The notes under the pieces are model-generated. The model worked only from the letters and a program-made list of their open reading frames with translations. It did not search any database and was not told the DNA's origin. Shown here piece by piece: positions 9,089 through 18,199 of a stretch of 64,000 nt of DNA (its first letter is position 1; each line of letters begins with the position of its first letter). The stretch lies in NCBI RefSeq assembly GCF_013033355.1, contig NZ_WQDY01000002.1, positions 1 through 64,000 of the forward strand, written 5' to 3'. The position numbers were made by a program, and so were the translations under genes. This stretch comes from Ruegeria lacuscaerulensis. GTDB lineage: Bacteria; Pseudomonadota; Alphaproteobacteria; Rhodobacterales; Rhodobacteraceae.

Positions 9089-9973
9089 ATGTTTGACACC
9101 GAAAAATCCACCGCCTCCGCGTGGTTCCGCACCCTGCGCGACCAGATCGTAACTGCGTTCGAAGCCCTGGAAGACAGCCACGACACTGGGCCGTTTTCCG
9201 ACGCCACCCCCGGCCGCTTCGAAGTGAAGGAAACCACCCGCCAATCAGACGACGGATCAGATGCGGGCGGCGGTTTGATGTCGGTGATGCGCGGCGGGCG
9301 CGTGTTTGAGAAAGTGGGCGTCAATATCTCGACCGTTTACGGCACGCTGGGCGATCGCGCGCAGCAGGCTATGGCTGCGCGCAAAGGCATTCCGGGCATG
9401 ACCGAAGACCCGCGCTTCTGGGCCTCGGGCATTTCGCTTGTGGCGCATATGCAGAACCCGCACGTACCAGCGGTGCATATGAATACCCGTATGTTCTGGA
9501 CGCCCCACGCCTGGTGGTTCGGCGGCGGGTCTGACCTGAACCCGTGTATCGAATATGACGACGACACCGCCCATTTCCACGCCACGCAAAAGGCGCATTT
9601 GGACCCGCATGGGCCGGCGCATTACCCGCGCCTCAAGGACTGGGCGGATGAGTATTTCTACATCCCGCACCGCAAACGCGCGCGCGGTGTGGGCGGCATC
9701 TTCATGGATGACTACTGTACCGGCGACTGGAGCGCCGATTTCGCACTGACGCAGGATATCGGCCGCGCCTTTTTGCCCGCCTTCCTGCCCTTGGTCGAAA
9801 AGCGCCGGGTGCATGGGTTTGATGATCCAGACAAAAACACTCAACTGGTGCATCGTGGTCTGTATGCCGAGTACAACCTTGTCTACGACCGAGGCACCAA
9901 GTTCGGACTGGAAACCGGCCACGACCCAGATGCCGTTTTGATGAGCCTGCCTCCACTGGCGAAATGGGTGTGA
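9089..9973 (+). CDS. hemF: Oxygen-dependent coproporphyrinogen III oxidase
   Basis: Aerobic heme and bacteriochlorophyll pathway enzyme that converts coproporphyrinogen III to protoporphyrinogen IX with O2. The 294-residue product matches HemF throughout: EKVGVNIS, HMNTRMF, WFGGGSDLNP, FYIPHRKRARGVGGIFMDD and EYNLVYDRGTKFGLETG. The reading frame opens further upstream inside the SDR gene, but ATG 9089 gives the family N terminus and follows the SDR stop by four bases. Its stop codon abuts the stop of the convergent small exported-protein gene with no gap. Confidence 0.95.
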   Translation: MFDTEKSTASAWFRTLRDQIVTAFEALEDSHDTGPFSDATPGRFEVKETTRQSDDGSDAGGGLMSVMRGGRVFEKVGVNISTVYGTLGDRAQQAMAARKGIPGMTEDPRFWASGISLVAHMQNPHVPAVHMNTRMFWTPHAWWFGGGSDLNPCIEYDDDTAHFHATQKAHLDPHGPAHYPRLKDWADEYFYIPHRKRARGVGGIFMDDYCTGDWSADFALTQDIGRAFLPAFLPLVEKRRVHGFDDPDKNTQLVHRGLYAEYNLVYDRGTKFGLETGHDPDAVLMSLPPLAKWV

Positions 9974-10387
9974 TTACTTCTTCATCCTGATATCCAGAAC
10001 AGCGTCGTAACAATAGCTTTCAGCCTTGGATGCCGAGTAATTTTCGCCCACATACTTCACGGTGATCGAATGTTTGGATGTCGTGTCGGGCTCAACTTGC
10101 GGGTCCAGGGAAAACTCTACGGTTCGAATACCGGGCTCATATGGCTTTGAAAGATAGATACGCCGGGTCGACTCAGTTCCCAGTGTCCTGATCGCATAGT
10201 CCCCAATCCCGCACCAATACGCCAACGCAACTGATGACCCGACCACATTAACTTCAAAATTGCCCGTTTGTAATGGCGTCACGTGAACTTGAAAGGTGGG
10301 GAATATACCAATACCCGGCTGATCCGCCTGAGCTTCCGCACAGAGAAGCAGCGCAAAAGCTAAAGGCATACATTTAAAGAGTTTCAC
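9974..10387 (-). CDS. Small exported protein, paralogue 1 of a tandem pair
   Basis: A 137-residue protein of unknown function with a Sec signal peptide (MKLFK followed by a hydrophobic stretch, likely cleaved after AQA near residue 21). The mature part is predicted to be beta-rich. It shares the block AYWCGIGDYAIRTL, a following T-RIY segment and a C-terminal ES/QTYCYD with the next gene. The two cysteines, one in each block, could form a disulfide in the periplasm. The stop codon directly abuts the hemF stop. Unrecognised family; probably secreted or periplasmic. Confidence 0.7.
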   Translation of the reverse strand: MKLFKCMPLAFALLLCAEAQADQPGIGIFPTFQVHVTPLQTGNFEVNVVGSSVALAYWCGIGDYAIRTLGTESTRRIYLSKPYEPGIRTVEFSLDPQVEPDTTSKHSITVKYVGENYSASKAESYCYDAVLDIRMKK

Positions 10388-10527
10388 GGTCGATTACCTC
10401 TGCGCAAGTCACAGCAGCCCTCATTGGCCGCATCCCTTGACTACGCAGCGTTGTTGAACCGCAAAGCGCTGGCAAAACACAAAAGCGTCATTCAGTCGTG
10501 ATGAATCCCAGCAAAGCCTTTAGGGCC

Positions 10528-10935
10528 TCAGAATCCGAAATCGAGGAAATTGTCATAGCAATAGGTCTGCGCGGATCCCGCCGACAGGTTCTCGCCCACA
10601 CGTTTGACCGTGACCGAGTATCCCGGAGTGGTATCGACCCCTTCTGGTGGGGTCAGTGAAAACTGAACCGTCCGGGTTTGTTTTTCATAGGCACGCGTGA
10701 TGTAAATCCGCTGGGTCGCCTTGGTTCTGAGTGTTCGGATCGCATAATCCCCAATACCGCACCAATACGCGACCGGCGCCGTGGTCCCTCGGGTTGATAC
10801 CTCGTAGATGCCATTGCCTTTGTCCGCCACTTCAACCCGAACCGCAGGATTAAGATTCACTCCGAAACCGATCGCCTGAGCAACCCCTGGCAACAATACA
10901 ATCGCCGCAATGGCAGGCATTTTCCGAAACCGCAT
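10528..10935 (-). CDS. Small exported protein, paralogue 2 of a tandem pair
   Basis: A 135-residue exported protein with a signal peptide (likely cleavage after AQA near residue 22). It is clearly homologous to the downstream gene: the block AYWCGIGDYAIRTL is identical, and the segments DTT--SVTVK-VGEN and TYCYDN line up. The pair is separated by about 140 bases, so separate promoters are possible. The same two cysteines are kept, which argues for a structural disulfide. Function unknown. A local duplication is the simplest explanation. Confidence 0.7.
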   Translation of the reverse strand: MRFRKMPAIAAIVLLPGVAQAIGFGVNLNPAVRVEVADKGNGIYEVSTRGTTAPVAYWCGIGDYAIRTLRTKATQRIYITRAYEKQTRTVQFSLTPPEGVDTTPGYSVTVKRVGENLSAGSAQTYCYDNFLDFGF

Positions 10936-11019
10936 AATCCCTTACCCTTTCACACTAAACACCGCAGAACAAAGCATAGACAACATCACAGTCTAGTAAA
11001 GTTCCCGCACCACAACGTG

Positions 11020-12117
11020 CTATTCGCTAATCACACGCCCGCCCACATTCTGTGGTGCCAGCGCAACCGTCTTGATTACCGCATAGCAAAGCTGGCCCGG
11101 TTGCAGGCCCAGCGCGTCGACCGAACGGCGAGTGATGCGAGCAAGAACAGATCCCGCCGGAGTTTTCACTGAAACGATCGCCCCCGGACCTTCGCCTGCG
11201 CGAATGGTGTCAACCGTACCTTCCAGCATATTCAGCGCCGACAAACCCTCGGGCCGTTTGTTGGACAAGATGACCTCTTGGGCGGGGATACGGATTCGAA
11301 GGTCATCGCCAATCTGATGCGGAATACGCGGCAGGAACAGGCTTGTCCCGCCCGCGTTCAACTCGGTCAGACCATCGGAATGGTGCTTGGCAACCCGCAC
11401 TTGCAGCACCGCCCCGACCGCGCGAATACCCGCAGGCGCAACCGATGGGTCGGCCAGCACTTCTGAGGCTGGCCCGTGTCGTACTGCTTTTCCGTCTTGT
11501 AACGCCACAACCGACGTCGCAAGGCGCGCCACCTCGGCGGCAGAGTGTGTGACGTACAGAATGGGCACCGAAACCTCATCCCTGAGGCGTTCGAAATAGG
11601 GCAGGATCTCGGCCTTGCGCGCATCGTCCAGCGCCGCCAGCGGCTCGTCTGCCAAAATCAGGCGCGAGCTGGCCAGTAAGGCCCGGCCAATCGCCACGCG
11701 CTGTTTCTCGCCCCCGGAAAGGCCAGCAGGACGGCGGTCCAGCAGATGGCCGATCCCCAACATCTCGATCACCTTGTCGGGGTTCTCGCGCGGCGCGCCC
11801 TTGGGCGCGAACCAACGGCCGTATGACAGGTTTTGGCGCACCGTCAGGTGGGGGAACAGCCGCCCCTCTTGAAAGACATAACCCAAACGCCGCTTATGCG
11901 GCGGAAGCCACAGATGTTTCTCGGTGTCGAACAGCTCCCATCCATCAACCGCGACACGGCCCGAAGTCGGTTTGAGCAATCCAGCGACGGCATTGACAAC
12001 CGTCGTCTTGCCCGAGCCCGAGCGTCCGAACAAAACAGTCACGCCGGACGGTGCATCAAAATTGAGATCCAGTTTGATGTTGGGCAGATCATGCCGCAAT
12101 CGGACAGAAAGGCTCAT
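11020..12117 (-). CDS. modC: Molybdenum ABC transporter ATP-binding protein ModC
   Basis: ATPase of the high-affinity molybdate importer. The 365-residue product has Walker A GRSGSGKTT, Q-loop VFQEGRLFPH, signature LSGGEKQRVAIGRAL, Walker B LILADEPLAALD and H-loop THSAAEV. A C-terminal molybdate-binding-type (TOBE/MOP-like) domain spans about 235-355. Its start overlaps the end of modB by four bases, showing translational coupling in a modA-modB-modC operon on the minus strand. No modE regulator is seen next to it. Confidence 0.93.
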   Translation of the reverse strand: MSLSVRLRHDLPNIKLDLNFDAPSGVTVLFGRSGSGKTTVVNAVAGLLKPTSGRVAVDGWELFDTEKHLWLPPHKRRLGYVFQEGRLFPHLTVRQNLSYGRWFAPKGAPRENPDKVIEMLGIGHLLDRRPAGLSGGEKQRVAIGRALLASSRLILADEPLAALDDARKAEILPYFERLRDEVSVPILYVTHSAAEVARLATSVVALQDGKAVRHGPASEVLADPSVAPAGIRAVGAVLQVRVAKHHSDGLTELNAGGTSLFLPRIPHQIGDDLRIRIPAQEVILSNKRPEGLSALNMLEGTVDTIRAGEGPGAIVSVKTPAGSVLARITRRSVDALGLQPGQLCYAVIKTVALAPQNVGGRVISE

Positions 12118-12806
12118 GACCCGGCCACCCTTGCTGCGACACGGCGGGCTATGAACTCTGACGCCAAAAGCGCGCTTAGAGCGATAACAACCGATATAAC
12201 AACCAACCGCGTGGCGGCCGCTTCACCGCCGGGAACCTGAAGAAAGGCGTAGACCGCCGACGGCAGCGTTTGGGTCTGCCCGGGGATATTGGACACGAAG
12301 GTAATGGTGGCGCCGAATTCGCCCATCGCCTTGGCAAAGGCCAGAATAGCCCCGGCGATAACGCCCGGCAGGATCATCGGCAGAGTGACGGTCGCAAACA
12401 CCATAATGCGCGAAGCCCCCAATGTAGCCCCAGCCTGCTCTAGCTTGGGGTCCACCGCTTCGATCGACAGCCGGATCGCGCGCACCATTAAAGGGAATGC
12501 CATGATCCCCGCCGCTAGCGCTGCACCGGTCCAACGGAATGCGAACACAATTCCGACTTCGGACAGGGCGCGACCCAACGGCCCCTGAATGCCAAAGGTC
12601 AGCAAGAGGAGGTAGCCAGTGACTACCGGCGGCAGGATCAACGGTAAGTGCACGAGCCCGTTCAAGACCTGTCGTCCCGGAAATCGCCAGCGGGCCAATG
12701 CATAAGCAGTGAAAACTCCAAAGGGCAAAGTTACCAGCGTGGCCCAAAAGGATACGCGCAATGACAGCCTCAGGGCCTCAAGCTCTTCGGGACCCAACCA
12801 TCCCAT
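12114..12806 (-). CDS. modB: Molybdate ABC transporter permease ModB
   Basis: Inner-membrane permease of the molybdate importer, 230 residues with about five membrane helices. The EAA-type cytoplasmic loop that contacts ModC reads EQAGATLGASRIMVF, and GEFGATITFVSNIPGQTQTL is typical of ModB. It begins three bases after the modA stop and overlaps modC by four bases, so the three genes form one operon. Confidence 0.93.
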   Translation of the reverse strand: MGWLGPEELEALRLSLRVSFWATLVTLPFGVFTAYALARWRFPGRQVLNGLVHLPLILPPVVTGYLLLLTFGIQGPLGRALSEVGIVFAFRWTGAALAAGIMAFPLMVRAIRLSIEAVDPKLEQAGATLGASRIMVFATVTLPMILPGVIAGAILAFAKAMGEFGATITFVSNIPGQTQTLPSAVYAFLQVPGGEAAATRLVVISVVIALSALLASEFIARRVAARVAGS

Positions 12807-12809
12807 CGC

Positions 12810-13589
12810 TTATTGCTCCGGCAGGGAAAAGCCCTGCCTTTCAAAGATTTCTTGCGCTTCGGGCGATTGCAGATGCTCCAAAAAAGCAAGTGCCTCTGGT
12901 CGGGCAGACGTTGTCACACCAGCCGGATAGATGATCGCAGGGTGCAAATCAGACGAAAACTCAGCGAGTACGCGAACGCGGTCTTCGACCACGGCGTCCG
13001 ATCGGTATACAATGCCCAAGGGGGCTGCTCCTGCCGCAACCAGAGCAAGCGCTGCACGCACATTGTCGGTTTGCGCCACTTGCCCCTGAACACTATCCCA
13101 CAGGTCCAGACTGCGCAGCGCCGCCTTGCCATAGATCCCAGCGGGTACAGCATCGACCAATGCCATGGCCAGATGCCCACCGGCCAAAGCCCCCGCCAGA
13201 TCGGTTTCTGGGGTCACCTCGTGCATGTCGGGGGCCGAGGTGCCGCCAATGAGAACCAGCCCATTGCCCAACAGATCGACCCGCTTATTTGCTTCGATCA
13301 GGCCCTTGCCCTGCAGGACATCCATCCATTCGACATTCGCCGAAATGAATACATCCGCCGGTGCGCCCAGCTGAATCTGACGCGCCAGAACCGAGGAAGC
13401 CGCATAGGAAACCGTGATCTCTTGTCCGGTCTGTGCCTCAAACGCCGGAGCGATCTCGTCCAGAGCATTCTTCAGACTGGCTGCTGCAAAAACCAATATG
13501 CCGTCTGCCCCCGCGCGCAGCGGAGCCAGTGTAAACATAGCCAGAACGATGGCCGCAAGAAATACACGAAGCAGACGTGACAGGATCAT
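12810..13589 (-). CDS. modA: Molybdate ABC transporter substrate-binding protein ModA
   Basis: Periplasmic molybdate/tungstate-binding protein. The frame runs upstream to 13742, but those 51 codons lack family features. ATG at 13589 gives a clean signal peptide (MILSRLLRVFLAAIVLAMF) and a mature start LVFAAASLKNALDEIAPAF, the standard ModA oxyanion-binding loop. The stretches YAASSVLARQIQLGAPADVF and GKAALRSLGLWD-like also match. About 259 residues, normal for the family. It heads the modABC operon and is divergent from the class V aminotransferase gene, with about 225 bases for both promoters. Confidence 0.92.
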   Translation of the reverse strand: MILSRLLRVFLAAIVLAMFTLAPLRAGADGILVFAAASLKNALDEIAPAFEAQTGQEITVSYAASSVLARQIQLGAPADVFISANVEWMDVLQGKGLIEANKRVDLLGNGLVLIGGTSAPDMHEVTPETDLAGALAGGHLAMALVDAVPAGIYGKAALRSLDLWDSVQGQVAQTDNVRAALALVAAGAAPLGIVYRSDAVVEDRVRVLAEFSSDLHPAIIYPAGVTTSARPEALAFLEHLQSPEAQEIFERQGFSLPEQ

Positions 13590-13814
13590 CTCATTCCCGC
13601 CCCTCGGGGTTAAGGTCCTCTTGGGGATATCTGAGGCACCGGGGGGCGTGCAAGCGCCGATGCGCCTCAGGTTCACCCAAAGGGCAGAGATTGCTGGAAA
13701 ATCCTTGCCCCAAGCCATTTTCGTCAACAGACTCAGCGACAATGTCGCAAACGATCTTGATCCTGATACGTGTCACGGGGATGCTGCGCGCGAGTCAGGA
13801 ACAGGAAAGCCGAC

Positions 13815-15068
13815 ATGTTGCACACTATCCCAGGTTTGATCGACGCCGTACGCGCGCGTTTTGCCCATGTCGAAAGCTGTCCCTTTCAAGGGCCCCGGAT
13901 TTTCTTTGAAAACGCAGGTGGGGCCCTGACGTTGAATTCCGTGGTCGAGACGTCGGCCAAGTTCGCCGCTATCCCTGACAACCAGGGGCGCGACAACGTC
14001 GCTAGCCATGCGCTTGTCGACACCATCAACACCGCCAAGGCTGATTTAGCTGTGTTCATGAATGCGCCTTCAGGTCAGTTTTTTGTCGGTGAAAGCGGGA
14101 CCGAACTGCTGTTTCGTATGATCCGCACCGCCTGCGTGAACGCGCCCAAAGGCGGCAAGGTCATCGGCAGTTCCATCGAACATCCCGCCAGTCGTAGCGC
14201 CGCCCACCGCTGGGCTGCCGTTGCTGGGCTGGACTATGTGAACGTCCAGCACGACAACGATACAGGTCTCGTCACCGCCGAGGCATTCCGGGCTGCGATG
14301 ACTCCGGATGTCTGTGTCGCCACGATCGTTCACGCCTCGCCGGTCACAGGTATGGGGATGGATGTGGCAGCCATCGCGCGGGCCATTCGTGAGGTCTCGC
14401 CCGAGTGTTTCATCATTGTGGACGGTATTCAGCACGCGGCTCACGGGCAGTTGGATATCAACAGCTACAATGTCGATGGTTATGCAATCTCACCCTACAA
14501 AGTGTTCTCGCGCCACGGGTATGGCATTGCATGGATATCGGACCGGCTGACCGCCCTTCCCCACGACCAATTGATCGACGCCCCGTCAGAAGGGTGGGAA
14601 TTCGGAACCCGCGACACCGGTTCTTACGCGACCATGTCCGACGTGGTGGCTTATTTCGAGTGGCTGGGCGACCGGGTCTCGGACCACACGGACCGCCGCG
14701 CCCGGATCGAGGCTGCTGGCCGCGCCATCCATGCCTACGAATCGCATCTGACAGATGCAATGATCAACGGCATCGGCAATCTGCCAGGCCTGCGCGATAT
14801 GGAGCACGTTTCAATTCTTGGCGGCGCAAACAACCCTGCCCGCGAAGGGTTGGTTTCAATTGTCGTGCGGGATATCCCCTCTGCCGATGTTGTGACACGC
14901 CTGAATGACCAGGGCATCCGTACCCACATCCGCAAAGCCGATCACTACAGCGGCAACGTTCTGACCCCGTTGGGGCTGAACGACTGCATCCGCATATCGC
15001 TTTGTCACTATAACACCGAACAAGAAGTCGCCCAATTGCTAGCCGCAGTGAACGAGATGACAGCTTGA
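13815..15068 (+). CDS. Class V aminotransferase, cysteine-desulfurase-like
   Basis: PLP-dependent fold-type I enzyme of about 417 residues, related to the SufS/NifS/CsdA group. The Schiff-base lysine lies in SPYKVFSRHG, preceded by the PLP-phosphate contacts SSIEHPAS and VDGIQHAAHGQLD. AGGAAAG precedes ATG 13815; the open frame from 13770 adds 15 codons without family signal. A conserved active-site cysteine of true SufS is not evident near the C terminus, so sulfur transfer is uncertain. It stands alone between modA (divergent) and tRNA-Val. Confidence 0.75.
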   Translation: MLHTIPGLIDAVRARFAHVESCPFQGPRIFFENAGGALTLNSVVETSAKFAAIPDNQGRDNVASHALVDTINTAKADLAVFMNAPSGQFFVGESGTELLFRMIRTACVNAPKGGKVIGSSIEHPASRSAAHRWAAVAGLDYVNVQHDNDTGLVTAEAFRAAMTPDVCVATIVHASPVTGMGMDVAAIARAIREVSPECFIIVDGIQHAAHGQLDINSYNVDGYAISPYKVFSRHGYGIAWISDRLTALPHDQLIDAPSEGWEFGTRDTGSYATMSDVVAYFEWLGDRVSDHTDRRARIEAAGRAIHAYESHLTDAMINGIGNLPGLRDMEHVSILGGANNPAREGLVSIVVRDIPSADVVTRLNDQGIRTHIRKADHYSGNVLTPLGLNDCIRISLCHYNTEQEVAQLLAAVNEMTA

Positions 15069-15130
15069 TCAAATAAATTCTTCCAGACCCTCTTGCACCC
15101 GGGCGCTGGCTTGGCTAAATGCACCGTCAC

Positions 15131-15206
<76 letters not shown>

Positions 15207-15262
15207 TTCCCTTCATTTTCAATGGTTTACTCAGGGTCTTGTAACGAGAACTTGGAGACTAT

Positions 15263-16533
15263 TTGAGGATGAATGTACGGGAATCGAAACCTCAACACCG
15301 TGTTGGACTACCCAGAGGATTGTTCCTCAGAGGCAAAGGGTACGCTCTCAGGGTGGCTGTACCGACTGAGTACCAAGACATTGATGGCAAACGAGAGATC
15401 GTCCGAGGGTTAGGAACTCAGGACCTAGCCGAAGCATTGAAGCGCCGTCCAAGAGTCTTTGAAGGAATCATTTAAGCGATCACCGAAGGACAAACAGCGT
15501 CTCAAGTTGTTGGCCCTAATAAACCGAAGCAGGGGAATACTGTGGGAGATACCGCCGACAGGTGGATGGCTGAAGCGGACGGGATAAGTAACAGCACGAG
15601 GGTCAGATACCGCCAAAATCTTAGGACATTTGAGGCGTACTCTGGAAACACACAGGTCACGGAAATAAACCGCTCTCTGGCACTGAGCTTCATTGAGAAC
15701 CTTAAGGCCACTCCCTCAAAGCGAACTGGGCTAGCACTCTCAGGTCGCTCTCTTCGAACATGCCAATCATGCTTGGCTTCTTATTGGCGTGTGCTGAATC
15801 ACGGGGGTTTGGTTGATCCCGATATGCGGAACCTATTTGGCTCTCTCATGAGGCGTGTGGCAGGAAAAAGAAAGAAGAAACACTTACGTGTTAAGAAACT
15901 GAGGCCTGTCACTAGAGATGAAACTCAAAAACTGCAGTACATCGCTGGCAACAATGGCCTCAAATATCAGTTCGGGATGTACGCCACAGTAAGACTGTTA
16001 TAGGTCACTGGATGCAGGCTCAATGAAATCTGCTCGAGGTACATGAAGGACATTAAAGACAGAGGGGATCACATCAAAATCAGCATCCCTCAGAGCAAGA
16101 CAGAAGCCGGAATAAGAGATGTAATGATCGTTGGCGCACAGGATTGTCAGCTACTCCGGGAAGCTACCAAAAGGGCAACGATTGTAGAGCCAAGTTGTCC
16201 AGAGAATATCGGTAGGTTGTTTCCTCGTATTGCTTTGGGTGGCTACGATAGACACCCCAATCATTATCTCGGGAAGGCGCTTGAGAAAGCCCGGAAGAAC
16301 CTTGATGGCGATAATTCCAATTGGGATATGCATTCGTTCAGGAGAACGGCTGGATTTCTCGCCGCCCTGCAAAATCCAATTTGGAGCGTGTGCAGAAATA
16401 TCTTTGCTGCAAGCGTGCGCAGCGAGAAAGTCAAATTCACAAGATGGGCTCAAAACAGACATCGGAGGTGGTGCAGGATAACGTGTGGGAGGCGATCTTC
16501 GGACCCCCACTCACGACCCATTGCCGACATTAA
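15263..16533 (+). pseudogene. Decayed tyrosine integrase next to tRNA-Val
   Basis: Remains of a phage/island tyrosine recombinase. The N-terminal part (RGKGYALRVAVP, GKREIVRGLGTQDLAEA) resembles the DUF6538 N domain. A core-binding part follows from 15542. The catalytic domain shows the Arg box TGCRLNEICS at about 16009 and the HSFRRT box at about 16333. The frame is broken by an in-frame TAA at 15473-15475 and TAG at 16001-16003. A frameshift near 16375 moves the C-terminal LERVQKYL into another frame, and the region where the catalytic tyrosine should be is scrambled. It is not functional, and marks an old integration at the tRNA. Confidence 0.85.
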
Positions 16534-16637
16534 ACCCATTGGCTGGATGCCGCAGTCGCAACCCGCACTGCTGCTATTCGTTGCACTTGCTCGGTTTTAG
16601 TTATCGCAGACGTCTGGACCGCGGACAAAGCGGACGC

Positions 16638-17387
16638 TCAATCGTTTGATCTTCGCCCCGATCTGTATTCTGGAAGTTTGGCCAAGGCCGATTTTAACGC
16701 GTCACCCCATCCATCGGAAACACTGCGAAAGTACTGATCGTCAGCTTCGAATCTTGACCGCGTACCGCCATCAAGGCTGTCTTCATCGTAGAGAAGCAGG
16801 TCGAGCGGCGCCCCGACAGACAGATTGGCCTTAATTGTGGAGTCAAAACTGACAAGCAAGAGTTTCACGGTTTCTGGAAAACTCATTTCCGGATCGTAGG
16901 CTCGCACCAGAATAGGACGGCCATATTTTGTCTCACCGATCTGAAAGAACGGGGTGTCGTCGCCGGCCTCGATAAAATTGCCTTCAGGGTAGATCAAAAA
17001 CAGGCGAGACGGACCGCCCTTGATCTGGCCTCCAACAATGAGCGTCGCGTGAAAAGCGCTGTCAGCTTGCTGACCGGACCGGGCATGCTCCTCGATGACG
17101 TCGTTCAGCGTAGCCGCGACCAGTTGCGCAACTTGAAACATTGTCGGTGCTTCTAAGATCGATGGTGAACGATCTGCCGGCGCTTTTGTTCTTTCTTCTA
17201 GGAGACTTATCGTTGCCTGAGTAGTGGCCAGGTTTCCGGCCGTTAGGATTATGATCGACCGGTCACCTTCGACTGTCCAGTTGAACATCTTGTTGAAGGT
17301 TGAAACATTGTCGACGCCGGCATTCGTGCGCGTATCGGACATAAATACCAACCCGCGGTTCAACCGCATGCCGACAGCATAGGTCAT
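16638..17387 (-). CDS. Anbu-type proteasome-like peptidase
   Basis: A 249-residue Ntn-hydrolase related to proteasome beta subunits and HslV, matching the bacterial Anbu group. Removal of Met1 would expose Thr2 (MTYAVGM) as nucleophile. The segments GLVFMSDTRTNAG and ILTAGNLATTQA are the usual S1-region and lysine-neighbourhood blocks, and FHATLIVGGQI is also typical. It is the last gene of a four-gene minus-strand cluster (ATP-grasp, alpha-E, transglutaminase-like, peptidase) known to travel with Anbu. Anbu forms ring or helical assemblies; the physiological substrate is not established. Confidence 0.85.
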   Translation of the reverse strand: MTYAVGMRLNRGLVFMSDTRTNAGVDNVSTFNKMFNWTVEGDRSIIILTAGNLATTQATISLLEERTKAPADRSPSILEAPTMFQVAQLVAATLNDVIEEHARSGQQADSAFHATLIVGGQIKGGPSRLFLIYPEGNFIEAGDDTPFFQIGETKYGRPILVRAYDPEMSFPETVKLLLVSFDSTIKANLSVGAPLDLLLYDEDSLDGGTRSRFEADDQYFRSVSDGWGDALKSALAKLPEYRSGRRSND

Positions 17388-17398
17388 TCATGTCTCCG

Positions 17399-18196
17399 TT
17401 ATTGCTGTGCGACTTGCAACTGCACTGTCAATTGCTCGCCCGCTGTCCCAATTCTGTTCCCTATTACCGGGGCGGCTTGGGCATAGTCCAGACCGGTTGC
17501 GACGCGTACGTATCGATCATCTGGCGAAATCCCGTTTGAGACGTCAAATCCGACCCACCCAAGCCCGTCCAAATGAACTTCGGCCCAGGCATGGGTCGCG
17601 TCCTGCAGCTCCGTTTCGTTCATCATCAAGTAGCCCGAGACGTAGCGTGCTGGCACTCCGAGCTGTCGGGCGCAGGTAATGAAGATGTGCGCATGGTCCT
17701 GACACACGCCGCGCTCGGCTTTGAGGGCATCTTCTGCGCTCCAGCCCGGGTGTGAACTTCCAATTTCGTACGAGACCGTAGCTCGAATTCTTTCGGACAG
17801 TGTATGCATCTGCTCCAGCGGTTCGCCGTTGGGCAATGCGCTTATCAGCTCTGCAACTCTTTTCCCCGGCGATGTCTGCGGAGTGCTTCTTTTGAATAAC
17901 CACAAGGGCGTCGACCCTTCGTGACGCCCCAGAACGCCGTGCGTGTCTTTCACTTCAACAATGCCTTCGGAGATCAACGAGATGCTTTGGGTGTTTGTTT
18001 CGAAACTGATCAATTCCACCGTGTTGCGGTGGTAGTCTTCAAATGTCAGCTCTTTATGCCCACCGGTGATCTGGGTGCTCCAACTCACAATGCTCTGGTT
18101 TCGAAATGACTTTGGTGTTTTCCGCAGCTGTTGCAGACCGAAGGGAACCGGCGCGTCGAAATCGTATCGTGTCTCGTGTCGAATGTGCAGTTTCAT
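17399..18196 (-). CDS. Transglutaminase-like cysteine protease of the Anbu cluster
   Basis: A 265-residue cytoplasmic transglutaminase-fold protein. The catalytic Cys lies in GVCQDHAHIF, the His in DATHAWAEVHLDGLGWVGFD, and the Asp in the same block just after. The N-terminal beta-sandwich (LHIRHETRYDFDAPVPFG) is typical of bacterial transglutaminase-like N-terminal domains. It begins three bases after the alpha-E stop and ends 11 bases before the Anbu start codon, so the genes are co-transcribed. Peptide hydrolysis or amide-bond chemistry on a product of the ATP-grasp partner is inferred from this context. Confidence 0.85.
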   Translation of the reverse strand: MKLHIRHETRYDFDAPVPFGLQQLRKTPKSFRNQSIVSWSTQITGGHKELTFEDYHRNTVELISFETNTQSISLISEGIVEVKDTHGVLGRHEGSTPLWLFKRSTPQTSPGKRVAELISALPNGEPLEQMHTLSERIRATVSYEIGSSHPGWSAEDALKAERGVCQDHAHIFITCARQLGVPARYVSGYLMMNETELQDATHAWAEVHLDGLGWVGFDVSNGISPDDRYVRVATGLDYAQAAPVIGNRIGTAGEQLTVQLQVAQQ

Positions 18197-18199
18197 TGG

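Noticed and set aside
12813..13580. A 255-codon plus-strand frame opposite modA
   Set aside because: It mirrors modA on the opposite strand; modA has a full family match, so this is a shadow.
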